NCBI GenBank assembly: GCA_002359735.1
Contig: DENS01000002.1
Coordinates: 198,666 to 262,665, forward strand
Source: Micavibrio sp. UBA2638
Lineage (GTDB): Bacteria > Pseudomonadota > Alphaproteobacteria > Micavibrionales > Micavibrionaceae
Direction: 5' to 3'
Length of the DNA: 64,000 nt
The position numbers were made by a program, and so were the translations under genes. How positions within the stretch are numbered: position 1 is the stretch's first letter; every line of letters starts with the position of its first letter. Below the pieces are notes generated by a model, which saw nothing but the letters and a program-made list of their open reading frames with translations, was not told the origin of the DNA and ran no database searches. Below are positions 44,489-53,657 of the stretch, in pieces.

Positions 44489-47278
44489 ATGGTATTTGCT
44501 CTTGCATCTAAAATATTTGGTTCCGCCAATGATCGAATGATCTCAAAGCTGTCCAGGCACGTGGACCCGATAAACGCGCTGGAAAGCAAATACGAAGCCA
44601 TGAGCGATGCCGAACTGCAAAGCCAGACGCAAATATTTAAAAACAAGCTGGCCGAAGGCGCCACGGAAGACGACATCATGTATGACGCTTTCGCCGTAGT
44701 GCGCGAGGCCGCCAAACGGGTTTTAGGTCAACGCCATTATGACGTGCAGCTGATCGGGGGGGTATGCCTGCATCAAGGGCGTATCGCAGAGATGAAAACA
44801 GGGGAAGGTAAAACCCTGGTTGCCACCTTGCCGGTTTACTTGAATGCCCTGTCGGGTAAAGGCGTGCATGTGGTGACGGTAAATGATTATCTGGCTGAAC
44901 GTGATTCGGCCTGGATGGGTCAGGTATACGGTTTTTTAGGGCTTTCAACAGGCTGTATTACCGGAAATATCGGTGAGGCGGAGCGCCGTCAGGCCTATGC
45001 TTGTGATATCACCTATGGCACCAACAATGAATTTGGTTTCGATTATCTGCGCGATAACATGAAATTCTCACTTAAACAGATGGTACAGCGCAGCGAATTT
45101 AACTTTGCCATCGTGGACGAGGTTGATTCGATCCTGATTGATGAGGCGCGAACGCCGTTGATTATATCCGGTCCGTCTGAAAGTTCTGTCGAGTCGTATG
45201 TTGCGGTGGATAAAATTATTCCGCATCTGGTGGAAGATGATTACGAACAGGACGAAAAACACAAGACCATTGTTCTGACCGATACCGGGAATGAACATGT
45301 CGAGGAACTGCTGAAAGAACACGGTTTAATGTCCGAAGGCGCGCTTTACGACATTCAAAACATCGCCATGGTGCATCATGTTAATCAGGCGCTGCGCGCA
45401 CATAAGCTGTTCCATCTGGACAAAGACTATATCGTTAAGGACAACAAAGTCATTCTGATTGATGAATTTACCGGCCGCATGATGGATGGGCGCCGCCTGT
45501 CCGAAGGCCTGCATCAGGCCATTGAGGCAAAAGAAGGCGTCACCATTCAAAATGAAAACCAGACACTGGCCTCCATCACATTCCAGAATTATTTCCGGCT
45601 CTATCCAAAACTGGCAGGCATGACCGGTACGGGTATGACCGAAGCGGCCGAATTTGAAGAAATTTATAATCTGCGCGTTGTCGCCATGCCGACCCATGTG
45701 CCGATTGCCCGGGCTGATTACGATGACAAGATTTATCGCTCTCTGGCGGAAAAAGAACAGGCCATCGTTAATTTGATCAAGGATTGCGCGGAACGAAAGC
45801 AACCCATTCTGGTTGGGACGGTATCCATCGAAAAATCCGAACAACTGTCTGCGCGCCTGAAGAAGGAAAAAATCAAGCACAACGTCTTGAATGCCCGCCA
45901 CCATGAACAGGAGGCCTATATCGTCGCGCAGGCCGGACGCCCCGGTGCTGTTACGATTGCCACCAATATGGCCGGGCGCGGTACCGATATCCAGCTGGGC
46001 GGCAATGCCGAAATGCGCATTGAGCATGAGCTGGGCGCGGAGTTTATCGACCAGAATACCGCCGAGACACAAAAAATCATTGAGGAAGTCCAGCAGGACA
46101 AGCAATTTGTAAAAGATGTCGGCGGCCTTTATATTCTGGGAACCGAACGTCACGAATCGCGCCGTATTGATAACCAGCTTCGCGGTCGCGCCGGGCGTCA
46201 GGGTGATCCCGGGGCCTCTATCTTCTTTTTATCTGTGGAAGATGATTTGATGCGCATTTTTGCCGGGGACAGGCTGGAGCAACTGCTGAACAGCTCCATC
46301 GGTCTGCAAGAAGGGGAATCGCTGGAACACCCGTTGATTTCAAAAATGTTGATGCGCGCCCAAACCAAGGTCGAGGCCATGCATTTCGAAGTGCGGAAGA
46401 ACCTGTTGAAATTTGACGACGTCATGAATGACCAGCGCAAAGTCATTTACGAACAGCGCCGCGAAATTATGGAAGCCGATGAACTGGAAGAGCTGGTGCG
46501 TGATATGCGCCATCAGGTCATTGATGATTTGGTCGAAGCCTATATCCCGCCCGGCGCGTATGCCGAACAATGGGACAGCGAAACACTGGAAAATGAGATT
46601 CAGCGTATTTTCGATATGGATATCCCGGTCAAGCAATGGGCCAAGGAAGAAGGCATCGCCGACACAGAGATGAGCGAACGCCTGATCGAGGCCGTCGATA
46701 AGAAAATGGCCGGCAAAGTGGCCAATTACGGCGAAAGCACATGGCGCCAGACAGAAAAAGCCATTGTTTTACAATTACTGGACCAAAGCTGGAAAGAGCA
46801 CCTTCTGGCGCTGGATCATCTGCGTCAGGGCATTAATTTGCGCGCATTCGGACAAAAAGACCCGCTGAATGAATATAAGGCCGAAGCCTTTGAAATGTTT
46901 GAAAACATGCTGGAAGCCCTGCGCGAAACAGTCACGCAGACCCTGTCCATGGTTGAAATCGGCGTTGACGAAAACCGTCTGGCCCTGATTTTGCCGGGCG
47001 TTATGGCGGGCGGAGCAGAGGCTGACCAAAGAAAAATGCAGGAAAGCCGTGATGACCCGGCCATGACCGGCCTTCAGGGACAAGGCGCAGCAGCAGGGAT
47101 GCCCGGCGCAAGTGATGGCAATGTCTCGCAAATGCGCACTCAACCGGTGCAAAATAAATTTGACCCGGCCGATCCGCAAACATGGTCAAAAGTGCCCCGC
47201 AACGCGCCCTGCCCTTGCGGGTCCGGTAAGAAATACAAACATTGCCACGGCAAATTACAAAACGCGGCCGGGTCTTAA
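44489..47278 (+). CDS. secA: Protein translocase ATPase SecA
   Basis: ATP-driven motor of the Sec pathway. Walker A is MKTGEGKT at residues 102-109; the Q-motif, DEAD-like IVDEVDSILIDEART, the preprotein cross-linking domain, and the helical scaffold are all present. The C-terminal zinc motif for SecB binding is intact, with Cys908, Cys910, Cys919 and His920. The length of 929 aa is normal for the class. It is divergent from the parvulin isomerase, with a promoter predicted between them. Confidence 0.98.
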   Translation: MVFALASKIFGSANDRMISKLSRHVDPINALESKYEAMSDAELQSQTQIFKNKLAEGATEDDIMYDAFAVVREAAKRVLGQRHYDVQLIGGVCLHQGRIAEMKTGEGKTLVATLPVYLNALSGKGVHVVTVNDYLAERDSAWMGQVYGFLGLSTGCITGNIGEAERRQAYACDITYGTNNEFGFDYLRDNMKFSLKQMVQRSEFNFAIVDEVDSILIDEARTPLIISGPSESSVESYVAVDKIIPHLVEDDYEQDEKHKTIVLTDTGNEHVEELLKEHGLMSEGALYDIQNIAMVHHVNQALRAHKLFHLDKDYIVKDNKVILIDEFTGRMMDGRRLSEGLHQAIEAKEGVTIQNENQTLASITFQNYFRLYPKLAGMTGTGMTEAAEFEEIYNLRVVAMPTHVPIARADYDDKIYRSLAEKEQAIVNLIKDCAERKQPILVGTVSIEKSEQLSARLKKEKIKHNVLNARHHEQEAYIVAQAGRPGAVTIATNMAGRGTDIQLGGNAEMRIEHELGAEFIDQNTAETQKIIEEVQQDKQFVKDVGGLYILGTERHESRRIDNQLRGRAGRQGDPGASIFFLSVEDDLMRIFAGDRLEQLLNSSIGLQEGESLEHPLISKMLMRAQTKVEAMHFEVRKNLLKFDDVMNDQRKVIYEQRREIMEADELEELVRDMRHQVIDDLVEAYIPPGAYAEQWDSETLENEIQRIFDMDIPVKQWAKEEGIADTEMSERLIEAVDKKMAGKVANYGESTWRQTEKAIVLQLLDQSWKEHLLALDHLRQGINLRAFGQKDPLNEYKAEAFEMFENMLEALRETVTQTLSMVEIGVDENRLALILPGVMAGGAEADQRKMQESRDDPAMTGLQGQGAAAGMPGASDGNVSQMRTQPVQNKFDPADPQTWSKVPRNAPCPCGSGKKYKHCHGKLQNAAGS

Positions 47279-47396
47279 GCAGGCCCGCCGCAAAGGAAAA
47301 AACGCAAGAAAAACGCAAGAAAAAAACATTGGCGAACGATTGAATAACTCACTCTTTCGAATTGCCTAAAGCCGAGGCTTATTTTACTGTAGGCCC

Positions 47397-48272
47397 ATGT
47401 CATATTCCGAACGCACATTTCTATCCCTGAATTCCGAAGGGTATCATCAATTGGTGTATAACGATTGGGGGGACCCGAATGGCCGCCCCGTCATCGGTGT
47501 TCACGGCCTGACCGGGAACGGCCACGATTTTGATTTCATCGCCGAAGACCTGATCGATCATGGATACCGCTTTATTGCCATTGACCTGCCTGGGCGCGGC
47601 CGCAGCGATTTTTTACCAAATCCACTGGATTATAATTACAACCAGTATTGTCATGATTTGATGGCCCTGCTGGCCCATCTGGATCTGGCCAGCCCCGCGG
47701 CGGTGGATTGGCTTGGTATCTCGTTAGGGGGCCTGCTGGGCATTAAGCTGGCGGGTATGAGCGGCACACCGATTGCGCGGCTTATTTTGAACGATGTCGG
47801 CCCCGAAGTGCCCAAACCTGCGCTGGATTTCATTCACTCGGTCATCGCCCATCGTTATGTCTTTGATACGATCGAAGATGTAGAGCAGCGCATGCGCGAA
47901 ACGCGCGGCCTGACATGGGGGCCCATCACCGATCATCAGTGGCACCACATGGCCAAACATAATGCCCGGGCCCTGGATGATGGGTCATTGACATACGGCT
48001 ATGATCACGCCATTGCCAAAATTTTTGAAGCCGAACCGACCGGCGATACCGATTTATGGCCGTATTGGGACAAAATCCAAGCCCCGGTGCAGCTTATCCA
48101 CGGCGCACAATCACTCGTTTTAATATCGGATATTATTGACCAGATGCGCGGCCGCTATACCGGCCACAGCCTTGATCTGGTTCAGTTCGCCGATTGCGGC
48201 CACGTCCCGTCCCTTATGCACCCCCACCAAATAGAGATCGTCAGAAAATGGTTGAACGCAACGCCGATATAG
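47397..48272 (+). CDS. Alpha/beta hydrolase
   Basis: Serine hydrolase of the alpha/beta fold, 291 residues, cytoplasmic. The nucleophile elbow is GISLGG, the oxyanion region is VHGLTGNGHDF, and the closing His is in DCGHVPSLMHP. The sequence is typical of the broad haloalkane/esterase-like group, so a substrate cannot be named. It is followed by an FAD oxidoreductase whose start overlaps its end by 25 bp, so the two are translationally coupled. Confidence 0.85.
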   Translation: MSYSERTFLSLNSEGYHQLVYNDWGDPNGRPVIGVHGLTGNGHDFDFIAEDLIDHGYRFIAIDLPGRGRSDFLPNPLDYNYNQYCHDLMALLAHLDLASPAAVDWLGISLGGLLGIKLAGMSGTPIARLILNDVGPEVPKPALDFIHSVIAHRYVFDTIEDVEQRMRETRGLTWGPITDHQWHHMAKHNARALDDGSLTYGYDHAIAKIFEAEPTGDTDLWPYWDKIQAPVQLIHGAQSLVLISDIIDQMRGRYTGHSLDLVQFADCGHVPSLMHPHQIEIVRKWLNATPI

Positions 48273-49408
48273 TTATTTTCGGGGCCGGAATTGCCGGACT
48301 TTGGACATTTAATCGCCTGAAATCACTCGGGTATGACGTGTTACTGCTGGAAAGTCAGAAAATTGGCGGCGGCCAGAGTATCGCTTCACAAGGGATTATC
48401 CATTCCGGCCTGAAATATGCCTTTGCCGGAAAAATCAATAAACTGGCCCAATCCATCAGCGCAATGCCCGATATGTGGCGCGATGCCATACGCGGTCAGG
48501 GGCCTGTGGATTTATCCAGTGTGCGGGTCAATATTTCCTCGCAATATCTGCTGATTCCCCATGGCTTTATGGGCGGGCTGGTCAAGCTGGTCACAAAACA
48601 GGCATTGGGCAGCAATGTCCATGAGGTAAAGCCAGAACACTGGCCCGAGCCCATCAAACAAAGCGGATTTAAAGGATCTGTCATTTATATGGATGAACCG
48701 GTATTGGATGTTGCCAGTGCCGTTCACTCGCTGGCCGCCCCCTATCAGGATTGCATTCGCCTGATTGATACCCCGGACCAGCCGCTGGAATTTCTTGCGC
48801 GCCACAATATTACCGCTAAGAAAATTATTTTCACCGGCGCGGCGTCCAACCAAGCCATTGCCGCCGATTTGGGTGAAGACGACGGATTACGCACGCAGGC
48901 GCGCCCCTTAAAAATGGGAATGATGCGTCCGGCCCCGTTTGAAATTTATGCCCATCTTGTTGGCACATCCGATAAACCCGTGGCCACCATCACCACCCAT
49001 AAGGCCAAAGACGGGACATTGGTCTGGTATATTGGCGGGCAGGTTGCCGAACGCGGGAAAGAGGTCCCCGATCAAGAGGTCATCAACGCCGCAAAATCAG
49101 CGCTGCAACGGTATTTGCCGCAGGTGGATACCAAAGCGGTGCAATGGGCAACCCTTCCGATTGACCGAATTGAGGGCGCATCAGACACCGAAGGATGGAT
49201 GCCCGACACCCCTTCTGTGCACCACAAAGGGGCGCATTTATATTGCTGGCCGACAAAATTGACATTTGCCCCCTTATTGTCAGACAAAATCATGCAAACC
49301 CTGCAACAGGATAACATTGAGCCATCGAAAACAGCGGTGGACTGGGCCTTCCTGCCGCCAGCCCCCTTTGCCGACGGGCCCTGGGATTGTGCGGACTGGA
49401 CTAAATAG
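48248..49408 (+). CDS. FAD-dependent oxidoreductase (DAO-like)
   Basis: A protein of 386 residues starting at the ATG inside the last 25 bp of the upstream hydrolase gene; a longer in-frame start adds only a non-conserved basic extension. The FAD dinucleotide motif reads GAGIAGLWTF, followed by ESQKIGGGQS and SQGIIHSGLKY, in which the glycine-rich loop binds the flavin. The C-terminal half belongs to the D-amino-acid oxidase/glycerol-3-phosphate dehydrogenase type. Substrate unknown. Coupling to a hydrolase suggests a short catabolic unit. Confidence 0.82.
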   Translation: MVERNADIVIFGAGIAGLWTFNRLKSLGYDVLLLESQKIGGGQSIASQGIIHSGLKYAFAGKINKLAQSISAMPDMWRDAIRGQGPVDLSSVRVNISSQYLLIPHGFMGGLVKLVTKQALGSNVHEVKPEHWPEPIKQSGFKGSVIYMDEPVLDVASAVHSLAAPYQDCIRLIDTPDQPLEFLARHNITAKKIIFTGAASNQAIAADLGEDDGLRTQARPLKMGMMRPAPFEIYAHLVGTSDKPVATITTHKAKDGTLVWYIGGQVAERGKEVPDQEVINAAKSALQRYLPQVDTKAVQWATLPIDRIEGASDTEGWMPDTPSVHHKGAHLYCWPTKLTFAPLLSDKIMQTLQQDNIEPSKTAVDWAFLPPAPFADGPWDCADWTK

Positions 49409-49562
49409 GAATTTTATCTTATCATTAACATGCGCAGGGTATAAAACCGCCTTATGCGCTTAGGAAACACAAAAGGCGGGCGGGAACACCCCCCACCCCC
49501 ACAAAATAAACAAACGAAATGACGAACGCCAATAACGATTTAAAATCAGACAGTTATACACA

Positions 49563-50348
49563 ATGAAACCACAAGAACTCTCGCAAACAGATTTAAAATT
49601 ATCCCCGCTTGGGCTCGGCACCGTTAAATTCGGGCGCAATGAAGGCGTAAAATACCCCGCGGGCTTTGACTTGCCAGAGGAAAGGGAACTAGCCGCCCTG
49701 CTTGATCTGGCGCAGGGGTTAGGCGTCAATACGCTGGATACTGCCCCGGCCTATGGCCTCAGCGAAGAACGGCTTGGGCGCTTGCTGAAGGGGCGGCGTG
49801 CCGATTGGGTGATTATTGGCAAGGCCGGTGAAGAATTTGAAAATGGCCGCAGCCACTATGATTTCTCGCCGGAGTTTTTCGAAACCTCGCTCATGCGCAC
49901 GTTAAAAAGGCTTGGAACGGATTATCTTGATATCTTTCTGATACATTCCGATGGGCAGGACATGCAAAATCTGTCCGATGATTTAATCGCCAAAATGCAT
50001 GACTTTAAAACACGGGGGCTGGTGCGGGCTATCGGCGCATCAACCAAAACCGTTCATGGCGGCATTCGCGCGCTAGAGACTATGGACACGGCCATGGTGA
50101 CCTATAATCAGGACTATCAGGATGAAAAGCCCGTTCTGGATTTTGCGGCCGATCACCAAAAACAGGTGTTGCTAAAAAAAGTATTATCCAGCGGGCATAA
50201 TACGGATATTGAAGAGGCCTTTGAATTTGCTTTCGGGCACCGGGCTGTCTGCGCGGCCATTGTGGGCACCATTACCCCGGCGCATTTAAGGGCCAATATA
50301 GGCGCTGTGAACAAGGCCGTGGAAAAGGCTGTGGGCAGATCTGGGTAA
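49563..50348 (+). CDS. Aldo/keto reductase family protein
   Basis: NADPH-dependent aldo-keto reductase of 261 residues, (beta/alpha)8 barrel. Catalytic Asp and Tyr lie in LDTAPAYGLSEERLG, Lys in IGKAGEEF, and the His in IFLIHSDG. The C-terminal cofactor-binding region has GTITPAHLRAN near the end. A 154-bp upstream gap contains no gene I recognise. A short near-tandem duplication spans its stop codon. It is convergent with the CNNM transporter across about 50 bp. Confidence 0.87.
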   Translation: MKPQELSQTDLKLSPLGLGTVKFGRNEGVKYPAGFDLPEERELAALLDLAQGLGVNTLDTAPAYGLSEERLGRLLKGRRADWVIIGKAGEEFENGRSHYDFSPEFFETSLMRTLKRLGTDYLDIFLIHSDGQDMQNLSDDLIAKMHDFKTRGLVRAIGASTKTVHGGIRALETMDTAMVTYNQDYQDEKPVLDFAADHQKQVLLKKVLSSGHNTDIEEAFEFAFGHRAVCAAIVGTITPAHLRANIGAVNKAVEKAVGRSG

Positions 50349-50374
50349 AGCCTGTGGGCAGGTCTATGGATAAG
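50327..50374. repeat. Imperfect 23-25 bp tandem duplication over the aldo/keto reductase stop
   Basis: Two adjacent copies share CTGTGGGCAG(A/G)TCT and a TAA (first copy 50327-50349, second 50350-50374). The first includes the gene's stop codon, and the second would supply a backup TAA in a different reading context. Confidence 0.8.
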
Positions 50375-50401
50375 CCCCGCGAACCAGAAGCCCGGGGCTT
50401 A
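50371..50401. terminator. Hairpin shared by two convergent genes
   Basis: A perfect 9-bp inverted repeat, TAAGCCCCG and CGGGGCTTA, lies in the 50-bp gap between the aldo/keto reductase and CNNM genes and covers the CNNM stop codon. There is no T-run in either direction, so any terminator role would be Rho-assisted. Confidence 0.4.
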
Positions 50402-51676
50402 CCCCTCCGCCATTTTATTCGGCGGGATAATGCGTATCTGGGTAATCTGGTTTTTCTGGCGCTTTATGATATCAAAGCGGAAATCATGGTAATTGAAAGA
50501 TTGGCCAATTTCGGGAATCATCTGCGCCTCATGCAGAATGAGCCCCGCAATGGTAGAATATTCCTCATCAGGCAGCCCCCATTCATATTCACGGTTCAAA
50601 TCACGAATGGTCACCGATCCATCCACCATATAGCGATTACCGGGAAGAACGCGAACGCCTTGAATGGTTTCATCATGTTCATCATCAATTTCGCCGACAA
50701 TTTCTTCAAGAATGTCTTCCAATGTGACAATGCCCATCAGGCTGCCATATTCGTCAACGACAACGGCAAAATGCTCCTTGCGCTCGCGGAAAGCCTGAAG
50801 CTGTTCACTCAGCGCGGTAGTTTCGGGAATGAACCAGGGTTCCATGCGAATGCTGTGTAAATCAATCTTATCAACCTGACCTTCACAACGGCGCAATTCT
50901 TTGAGCAGGAGCTTGGCATGCAACACGCCGACAATATTGTCCTGATTGTCCTGCCAGAGCGGAAGACGGGTAAACGGACTATCCAGAACCTGTTCAACAA
51001 TCGTATCGACCGGGTCATCGATATTCAACATGGTGACATTCTTACGGTGCACCATAATGTCCTCAACATCGACCTCGGCCAAATCAAGGATAGAACGCAG
51101 CATCGCGCGTTGTTCATTGGTTTCCTGTTCCGGGCCGCCATGCATCTCTATGGCACCGCGCAATAGCTCAAGATGCGAACCGGCGCCAACTTTCGAGATA
51201 TCGACCCCGAACAGCTTCAGCACCTGACGAACAACCCAGGTCACCATCTCGGTGATCGGGGCGAAAATAACAATGATTAAACTTACCAGAGGCGCGATAC
51301 GCATCGACATCGTATCGGCATGGTGAAAGGCATAGGTTTTTGGCAGAACTTCGGCAAACACCAGCACCATCAAGGTCATGACAATCGTGGCATAAAAAAC
51401 GCCGGCTTCCCCGAACATCTTGATCAGGACACTGGTGGCCAGTGCAGAGGCCAAAATATTCACCAGATTATTCCCAAGCAAAAGCGCGCCAATCATGCGG
51501 TCTTTATGATCACGAATTCGGTTTACCAGACCCGCTCGGGCATTGCCTTCCTTTTCCAGCGAATGCAAACGAACCCGCGAAGCCGCCGTTAATGCGGTTT
51601 CTGAGCCGGAAAAAAAGCCCGACATAATAAGTAAAACTAAAATTGCCCCTATTGGGATGAGAAGGCTGATTTCCAT
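50399..51676 (-). CDS. CNNM/CorC-HlyC family transporter
   Basis: Membrane protein of 425 residues with a DUF21/CNNM transmembrane domain in the first 190 residues, two CBS domains at about 210-335, and a C-terminal CorC_HlyC domain. Such proteins are linked to magnesium and cobalt efflux or resistance. Start is at the ATG, which lies inside the aroB 3' end by 28 bp, so translational coupling to aroB is likely. Gene order aroK-aroB-CNNM is common in alphaproteobacteria. Confidence 0.9.
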   Translation of the reverse strand: MEISLLIPIGAILVLLIMSGFFSGSETALTAASRVRLHSLEKEGNARAGLVNRIRDHKDRMIGALLLGNNLVNILASALATSVLIKMFGEAGVFYATIVMTLMVLVFAEVLPKTYAFHHADTMSMRIAPLVSLIIVIFAPITEMVTWVVRQVLKLFGVDISKVGAGSHLELLRGAIEMHGGPEQETNEQRAMLRSILDLAEVDVEDIMVHRKNVTMLNIDDPVDTIVEQVLDSPFTRLPLWQDNQDNIVGVLHAKLLLKELRRCEGQVDKIDLHSIRMEPWFIPETTALSEQLQAFRERKEHFAVVVDEYGSLMGIVTLEDILEEIVGEIDDEHDETIQGVRVLPGNRYMVDGSVTIRDLNREYEWGLPDEEYSTIAGLILHEAQMIPEIGQSFNYHDFRFDIIKRQKNQITQIRIIPPNKMAEG

Positions 51677-52824
51677 TTATCCTGCAACATTTCATTTAAA
51701 GATTGACCATCACTGCCAAGAGAATCTTTCACCACTTCGCGCACCAGTTCAACCGGCACATCCGCGCTGACAAAGGCGTCACCGATTCCCTTGACCAGTA
51801 TAAAATTCAAACGGCCGTTTTTCACCTTTTTATCATTGCCCATCAGGTCTACGATCTGATCAGGGCTTTGCGTCAAATTCGGCGCGATGAAAGCCGCCCG
51901 TGTTGGCAAACCAACCAGCGCCAGATGTTCTTCCACCCGTTCCAAATCCTCGGCGCGGCACAAACCAAGACGCACAGACAAATCAAAGGCCATAACCATA
52001 CCGATGGAAACCGCCTCACCATGCAAAAGACGCCCATCATAGCCGGCAGCGGCCTCTAGAGCATGGCCAAACGTATGGCCCAAATTTAACAGCGCGCGCC
52101 GCCCTTTTTCTTTTTCATCGGCGATAACCACATCGGCTTTGGCGCGAACACTGGTTTCAATGGCATAGGAAACCGCCTCGGCGTCCAAAGCGCATACATC
52201 GCGCCCATGATCTTCCAGCCATTCAAAAAAGTTTAAATCCTCAATAAGGCCGTATTTCACCACCTCGGCATATCCGGCCAGCAATTCCCGCCGTGGCAAT
52301 GTTTTCAGTGTTTCAATATCAGCAACCACAACATCGGGTTGATAAAAGGCACCAACCAAATTCTTGCCATAGGATGTATTGATACCGGTTTTGCCGCCCA
52401 CCGAACTATCGACCTGCGCAAGGAGCGTGGTTGGAACCTGCACAAACCGAACGCCGCGCAGGATTGAGGCCGCCGCAAACCCTGTTAAATCACCGATTAC
52501 GCCGCCACCAACAGCAACGACAACGGCATCACGGGAAATTTTACGATCCAGCATCCATTCGCAAACATGTTGATACATTTCAAAAGACTTGGTCTTTTCA
52601 CCCGGGGGTAACATCAAAACATCGCAAAATGCGGCTTTCTGCGCTAATAAGGCGTCCTTTACCTGCTGCGCATAATCCATCACATTTTCATCTGTTACGA
52701 TAAAAAACTGACCGCCCGCAACCTCCTGCGGGATCATATCGGCAATACGGTATAAAAGCGTCTCCCCGATATAAATATCGTATTCAATTCCGCCCAAATC
52801 GATTGTTACTATTTTGCTTGCCAT
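51649..52824 (-). CDS. aroB: 3-dehydroquinate synthase
   Basis: Second step of the shikimate pathway: converts DAHP to 3-dehydroquinate with NAD and a divalent metal. Motifs are VGGGVIGDLTGFAA for NAD binding, KTGINTSYGKNLVG, and metal ligands in LNLGHTFGHALEA. The length of 391 aa is slightly longer than usual because of a C-terminal tail that runs into the CNNM gene. It starts 5 bp after aroK, and the two form an operon. Confidence 0.96.
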   Translation of the reverse strand: MASKIVTIDLGGIEYDIYIGETLLYRIADMIPQEVAGGQFFIVTDENVMDYAQQVKDALLAQKAAFCDVLMLPPGEKTKSFEMYQHVCEWMLDRKISRDAVVVAVGGGVIGDLTGFAAASILRGVRFVQVPTTLLAQVDSSVGGKTGINTSYGKNLVGAFYQPDVVVADIETLKTLPRRELLAGYAEVVKYGLIEDLNFFEWLEDHGRDVCALDAEAVSYAIETSVRAKADVVIADEKEKGRRALLNLGHTFGHALEAAAGYDGRLLHGEAVSIGMVMAFDLSVRLGLCRAEDLERVEEHLALVGLPTRAAFIAPNLTQSPDQIVDLMGNDKKVKNGRLNFILVKGIGDAFVSADVPVELVREVVKDSLGSDGQSLNEMLQDKWKSAFSSQ

Positions 52825-52829
52825 AGTCG

Positions 52830-53393
52830 CTATTCGGTTTTGTTCTGCCGTAAATATGTTTCTATATCTTTTAACACAGTTCTAAGAGCGCTATCCGCAT
52901 CCGTGACACCACTTTCCAGTTTAAAACGTGCGCGTTCATAAATCGGCCTGCGTACCTGCATTAGTTCTTGTAAAACGTCTGCGGGATTTTCGCAAGCCAG
53001 TAAAGGCCTATTCCTGTTTTTCTTCACCCGCTGCAAAATAACATCAACAGGCGCATCCACCCATATAGAGAGCGTATTGGCAAAAATATTTTGCGCCGTA
53101 TCCGCATTTAAAATGGCGCCGCCGCCGGTTGAAATGACGCAAACGCCCTTGTCTATACAGTCCTTAATTGTTTTGGCCTCGACGGACCGAAAATTATCTT
53201 CGCCCCAACGCGCAAATATTTCCGATATCGCACAGCCCGCTTTTTCTTCCACCAAAGTATCGCTGTCGTAATATTCAAGCCCAAGCGCCTTTGAGAGCAT
53301 ACGGCCAAAATGCGACTTTCCCGTCCCCATCATACCAATCAGGACAAGCGGCTGACCATTGGCCATTATTTGCTGTTTCAGATCATCAACCAT
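52830..53393 (-). CDS. aroK: Shikimate kinase
   Basis: ATP-dependent phosphorylation of shikimate. From the ATG at 53393 the protein is 187 residues and has Walker A GMMGTGKS at 20-27, the LVEEKAGCAISEIF segment, the shikimate-binding STGGGA, and the LID arginines in NRPLL. A longer start at 53462 adds a hydrophobic lead not typical of the family, and its ribosome site is no better. It is the first gene of the aroK-aroB-CNNM operon and is divergent from a 43-codon membrane peptide. Confidence 0.93.
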   Translation of the reverse strand: MVDDLKQQIMANGQPLVLIGMMGTGKSHFGRMLSKALGLEYYDSDTLVEEKAGCAISEIFARWGEDNFRSVEAKTIKDCIDKGVCVISTGGGAILNADTAQNIFANTLSIWVDAPVDVILQRVKKNRNRPLLACENPADVLQELMQVRRPIYERARFKLESGVTDADSALRTVLKDIETYLRQNKTE

Positions 53394-53523
53394 GGCGTCT
53401 TTATACCTGAGTTTCAGAGAAATTAAAAAGCAATATTGCAGTGAAAAAACAAGCAAAGGCAATTGATCTGCCCACGCTTTTTTTATACTGTTTCCCAGAA
53501 CTGCAAACTATAAGGATACCCCT

Positions 53524-53655
53524 ATGAAGTTACTGAAATATGTTTTCGGTATTGTAATTATCGCGCTGATCATTGCCTTTGCCTTCTTTGCCATTATCGA
53601 TGTCCCCGTACAGCAAGAGGACGTGCGCGTTCCTGTTCAGATCGAGAGCGAGTAA
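53524..53655 (+). CDS. Small single-helix membrane peptide
   Basis: A 43-residue peptide too short for routine calling. It has a basic MKLLK start, one hydrophobic helix at about residues 7-25, and an acidic, proline-containing tail (VPVQQEDVRVPVQIESE) that would face the periplasm. An AAGG site lies 8 bp upstream and it ends 2 bp before the next start, so it is likely co-translated with the large secreted gene. No known family is recognised. Confidence 0.65.
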   Translation: MKLLKYVFGIVIIALIIAFAFFAIIDVPVQQEDVRVPVQIESE

Positions 53656-53657
53656 CA

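Noticed and set aside
45326..46153. Long minus-strand open frame opposite secA
   Set aside because: secA on the plus strand is certain. The antisense translation has no family character.
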